Shown: piece by piece, positions 60,540 through 64,000 of the stretch | Layout of the letters: each line of letters begins with the position of its first letter | How positions within the stretch are numbered: the first letter of the stretch is position 1 | NCBI GenBank assembly: GCA_019722365.1 | Contig: JADFUC010002372.1 | Coordinates: 964,400-1,028,399, forward strand | DNA from: Lithospermum erythrorhizon | Lineage: Eukaryota > Streptophyta > Magnoliopsida > Boraginales > Boraginaceae | Length of the DNA stretch: 64,000 nt | Direction: 5' to 3' | Made by a program: the position numbers and the translations under genes | The notes under the pieces: model-generated | Told to the model about the DNA's origin: nothing | Databases searched by the model: none | Seen by the model: only the letters and a program-made list of their open reading frames with translations

Positions 60540-61530
60540 AACAAAAAAGGTACATTTTAATTATGAATTTATGTTTTCATTTAAGTTAAAATTTAGATTT
60601 TGTACTAAGTTGACTTTAATTTTGAGAATTGTTGACATTTAATTATGAATTTATAAAGGCGACTTTAGTTTTGAGAATTGATGACATTTAATTATGAATT
60701 TATATTTTCATTATTATTAATAAATTAGGATTTACTTTTGTGACTTTGATATATGAATTCACCAATTTTGTGATTTTGATTATGTATTGTTATTCTACAA
60801 ATTAGGGGTTTAGTTTGTGATTTTGATATATCGTTCACGATTTTTGTGATTTTGATTATCGTTCTTATTAAAGAAAAGAATTAGAGTTTGTTCTAAGTTG
60901 ATATTATGCATTTCTTATTTTCATTTGAATATGTATGTTATGATTATGAAATTTAGATTTCGTACTAAGTTGACTTTAGTTTTGAGAATTATTGACATTT
61001 TAATTATGAATTTATATTTTCATTTCTTATTCTGCAAATTAGAGTTTACTTTTGTGATTTTGATATATGCATTCACCAATTTTGTGATTTTGATTATGCA
61101 TTCTTATTCTGAAAATTAGGGTTTGTTCTAAGTTGATATTATGCATTTCTTATTTTCATTTGAATATGCATATTATGAAATCTAGATTTTATGTAGATTC
61201 ACAAAAGTTGTATCTGGTTTTTGTGAATTCTAGGCAGATATAACAAAAGTTTTATATATTTTTTGTGAATTTTATAAATATACACTATATAATAAAAGTT
61301 TTATTGGTAATTTTAATTTTAATTTTGTGATTTTGATTATGTACTCTTATTTTGAAAATTAGGGTTTGTTCTAAGTGGATATAATGCATTTCTTATTTTC
61401 ATTTGAATATGTCTGTTATGATTATGAAATCTAGATTCGAGAAAAGTTATATCTATTTTTGTGAATTTTATGTAGTTATAATAAAAAGTTCTATATGTTT
61501 TTTTATGAATTTAATAAAAAACCACACGGA
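60540..61530 (+). repeat. Composite AT-rich repeat field
   Basis: Several sentence-like modules recur in varying order. GACTTTA.TTTTGAGAATT followed by GACATTTAATTATG occurs near 60612, 60662 and 60972. TTTTGTGATTTTGATTATG occurs near 60769, 60842, 61080 and 61322. TTGTTCTAAGT.GATAT.ATGC occurs near 60888, 61126 and 61366. This suggests degenerate tandem duplication of a unit of roughly 240 bases. No coding potential. Confidence 0.7.
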
Positions 61531-62849
61531 GTTGAATATAAAATGAGGAAAATGAAAAACTACACAAAGAAGTTCTATATGATTTCCGATAGGAACTAAG
61601 CTTTCTAAAGTTTTCTTGATGGGATATTGTTTTATATGAAGATGAGCGAAATTAGGAATTTTTTAATTCTTTTTAACAATATGTCAAGTGATTTATTGTA
61701 GGAATTAGGAATTCTTTTATCACCTATTCTGTTTCTCATTATGCAGGCTCTCGATTTTCCATTATACGTACACCATATGTGTATAGTTTGTACATATTTA
61801 TTTTAGACTTGATTCCCTTGGCGTTAAACATTAAAAGTTAAAAATCAAGTACATATTCAAGCTTTTATGTGAAATCTTCAACCATGTTGATCTCTAGGAT
61901 ATTAAGAAACAATCAGATGTTAGCTGATATAGTTATATCAAACCACCAAAAGTGAGGATACTATATTAATGTAGTACTGGCTTATTGTTATAGAAGTGGC
62001 AATCTTATCTAAATATCACATAATTTGGTTAATTTGAGTACAACATATGTTGTAATAGAGGTGTAATATTTTGTTAGTTTTGCAAATCAGAATATATGAA
62101 GTTGTACTGTCACATAGATATAAAACAAAAGACAGTTAGAACTATAGACAATTTGACAATCAGAATATTATCTGTTTTGGGATCTGCAATCATTATGAAC
62201 CAACTTGAGGAGGAACATTTTTTGGTCTGTTCATGAACTTTAATCATGGGAGATTATTATTTGAGATGGTTGGTATTATTTCAAACAAAGAATGCAACTT
62301 GGTAGCATATATTTTACATAATGTTGTCAGATAAGAAGAACTTGGTATGTTTATAAACTTAATTGCTATTAAAACAAATATTAGTTTATAATCTCAATTA
62401 TTTGATTACTGTAGGGTCACAAGTTGATAATCTCGTATTTATTAATTTGGTATCATAAAACTACCATCATAAGTTTCAAGAAGGAAAATGTACTACATCA
62501 TTTTATTGGTTATATAACTAGTTTTATAACTATGCTAAGTTACTTTAATTAGCTAAATTCATCCCTTAATGATATTTAGAGTTTAGAGTTCATATTTAAT
62601 GGTTTAAATATAAGTATGTTGGTTATAGGGCTACAAATTTATCTAATTAAATTCTTGTTGAAGTAAGTAGTAAATTGATTATTTATAATATACATAAACT
62701 AAATTATAGAATCATATGTTAGTTCTAGTTTAATTATGTAATAGATTTTGGATAGTAGTATTCAATTTAGATTCTTGATATAACTAATATAGTTTGGATA
62801 TAGACAAAAGATAAATGGATATAATAGTATATCGTAAAATGGGATGAAA
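61531..62849. other. AT-rich spacer
   Basis: No open frame of note, no recognised repeat. Nothing recognised. Confidence 0.5.
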
Positions 62850-64000
62850 TTGCATAAGTTCGGGAATGATTCACAAATCTAGTAGATGTTGTTAGTTAAA
62901 GTAGTAAAGTAAGCGTAATTGTTATTATTATGTTCTTTGGGGTGTGGATATGAATAGTTTAGCCGGGTAGTAAAATTGTTGATATTTGGCTTGGCAGGGT
63001 AGTATTTATATCCGCAGCTGACATAACCTTTCATATATATTGTGTATATATAGTTGTTTGGTTTTACTAAATGAGTTATATATGTGATATGTGATATTGA
63101 GACTTGCGGCGTTAGTATTGTAATATGATCAAATACGACGCATGAGTTGTGATGCACGATGATGTGATGGTGGTGATATGATTTTTGTTGGACTACATTC
63201 GGTTAGTTGGTTCTCTCCTGTGATTGAATGTATTCCACGTGTACTTGGTAAGAGGTAGCGGAGTGGTATATTTTGTTGGTCTTCGTTTTCGTGGTGCCAG
63301 AACCCAGCGAATAACGTCATTTTTCTCTATTATGGTGGTGTGGGCATCTAATAGGGACGGAGTAGAGTTACGCTTGCTTGTGTTAATTGATAGTACTTGA
63401 TTATAGGATTCATCGTTATGTTGCACTATTTGATATTATCGGATTGTTTGGTATTAGTTGAGAAGTTGGTTGTATCAAATTATTGAAACTATATTTTGAC
63501 ATGAACTTTAGCATGTATAAACTTTACAGAAATATACGATTTTGCATATGTATATATATGTGTGATTAGTTATGTTTCGTTATATGGATATTCATTGAGC
63601 TTTAGCTCACCTTTATTGGAGACCCCGCAGAATTTTGTAGTTGAAGGAGACGTTCATGTGGCACCATCTTTTGCGGCGAGGAGCTGAGTATAATCGTAGG
63701 TACAGTTCGGGTGGCTAGGATATCCTCAACAGTCCTTCATCTATTGTTTCCTCTTGTCGAGTTTTCAAAACTTATGTTGTCTTTTGAGGAGTCATGTAGA
63801 CCATACTATTACTATGATGTATTTTGGGGATTATGTCGTTATGATGTTTGGTTGTATTATTCAAACTTTGATGTATGATGATTATGAATGTTGTGTTTTA
63901 GTGGTGAGTTGTTGGTTCACCCCGATGGACAAAAGTTTTTTATTAGTATTAATATCAAATGAAGTCTTTTATGTTGATATCCATCGATTGGTGACTCATT
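62850..64000 (+). repeat. LTR-like sequence running off the window
   Basis: 63700-64000 is related to 57425-57720: GGTGGCTAGGAT.TC.....AGTCCT, then CCATCGATTGGTGACTC near the right edge. 63905-63930 (TTGTTGGTTCACCCCGATGG) also matches 59978-59998. This is a third diverged copy of the Tekay-like LTR end. GAGCTTTAGCTCACCTTT at 63597 is a landmark often seen in such LTRs. The right end lies outside the window. Confidence 0.5.

Overview
This looks like an intergenic block of a flowering-plant nuclear genome. I found no intact host gene, tRNA, rRNA or CRISPR array. What can be recognised is layers of decayed LTR retrotransposons of classic plant types (Ty3/gypsy Athila-like, Tekay-like chromovirus and Tat-like; Ty1/copia), a probable SINE, a CACTA-like transposon end and AT-rich spacers. 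Nearly all coding remains are broken by small indels. The calls below come from short conserved motifs read by eye across frames, so most boundaries are approximate.

Region by region. 1-5100 is unresolved and holds only short open frames plus a striking near-perfect palindrome around 1560. From 5158 to 17707 lies an Athila-like gypsy element on the minus strand. Its reverse transcriptase gene is cut in two by a second gypsy element on the plus strand (6631-15033) with paired 2.4-2.6 kb LTRs, a degenerate primer-binding site, protease, RT and RNase H, but no recognisable integrase core. 17708-20727 is unrecognised. 20728-27120 is a Ty1/copia element on the plus strand with paired LTRs and the order gag, protease, integrase, RT, RNase H.

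27121-36300 is AT-rich spacer, except for a Tat-type gag on the minus strand (32430-33330) and a set of open frames on the opposite strand (29640-30811). 36302-52706 is one large Tat-like gypsy element on the minus strand: right LTR, gag, protease, RT, two RNase H stretches, integrase, left LTR. It hosts three later insertions: a minus-strand copia element (from 38116), a Tekay-like LTR piece (46990-48690) and a SINE of about 112 bp inside its left LTR. The SINE has matching target duplications, and the partner LTR keeps the empty site.

52707-64000 holds a CACTA-like terminus with a strong hairpin (54234), fused LTR-like units (54880-60126), an exon-like proline-rich frame (60187), a composite AT-rich repeat field (60540-61530) and a further LTR-like end running off the window.

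The relative order of events can be read from the nesting. The Athila-like element came before the Tekay-like one, and the Tat-like element came before its copia, LTR and SINE insertions. I found no undescribed functional system. The most informative signals are this insertion stratigraphy, the palindromic tandem repeats shared by the Tekay-like LTRs, and the unexplained palindrome near the left end.
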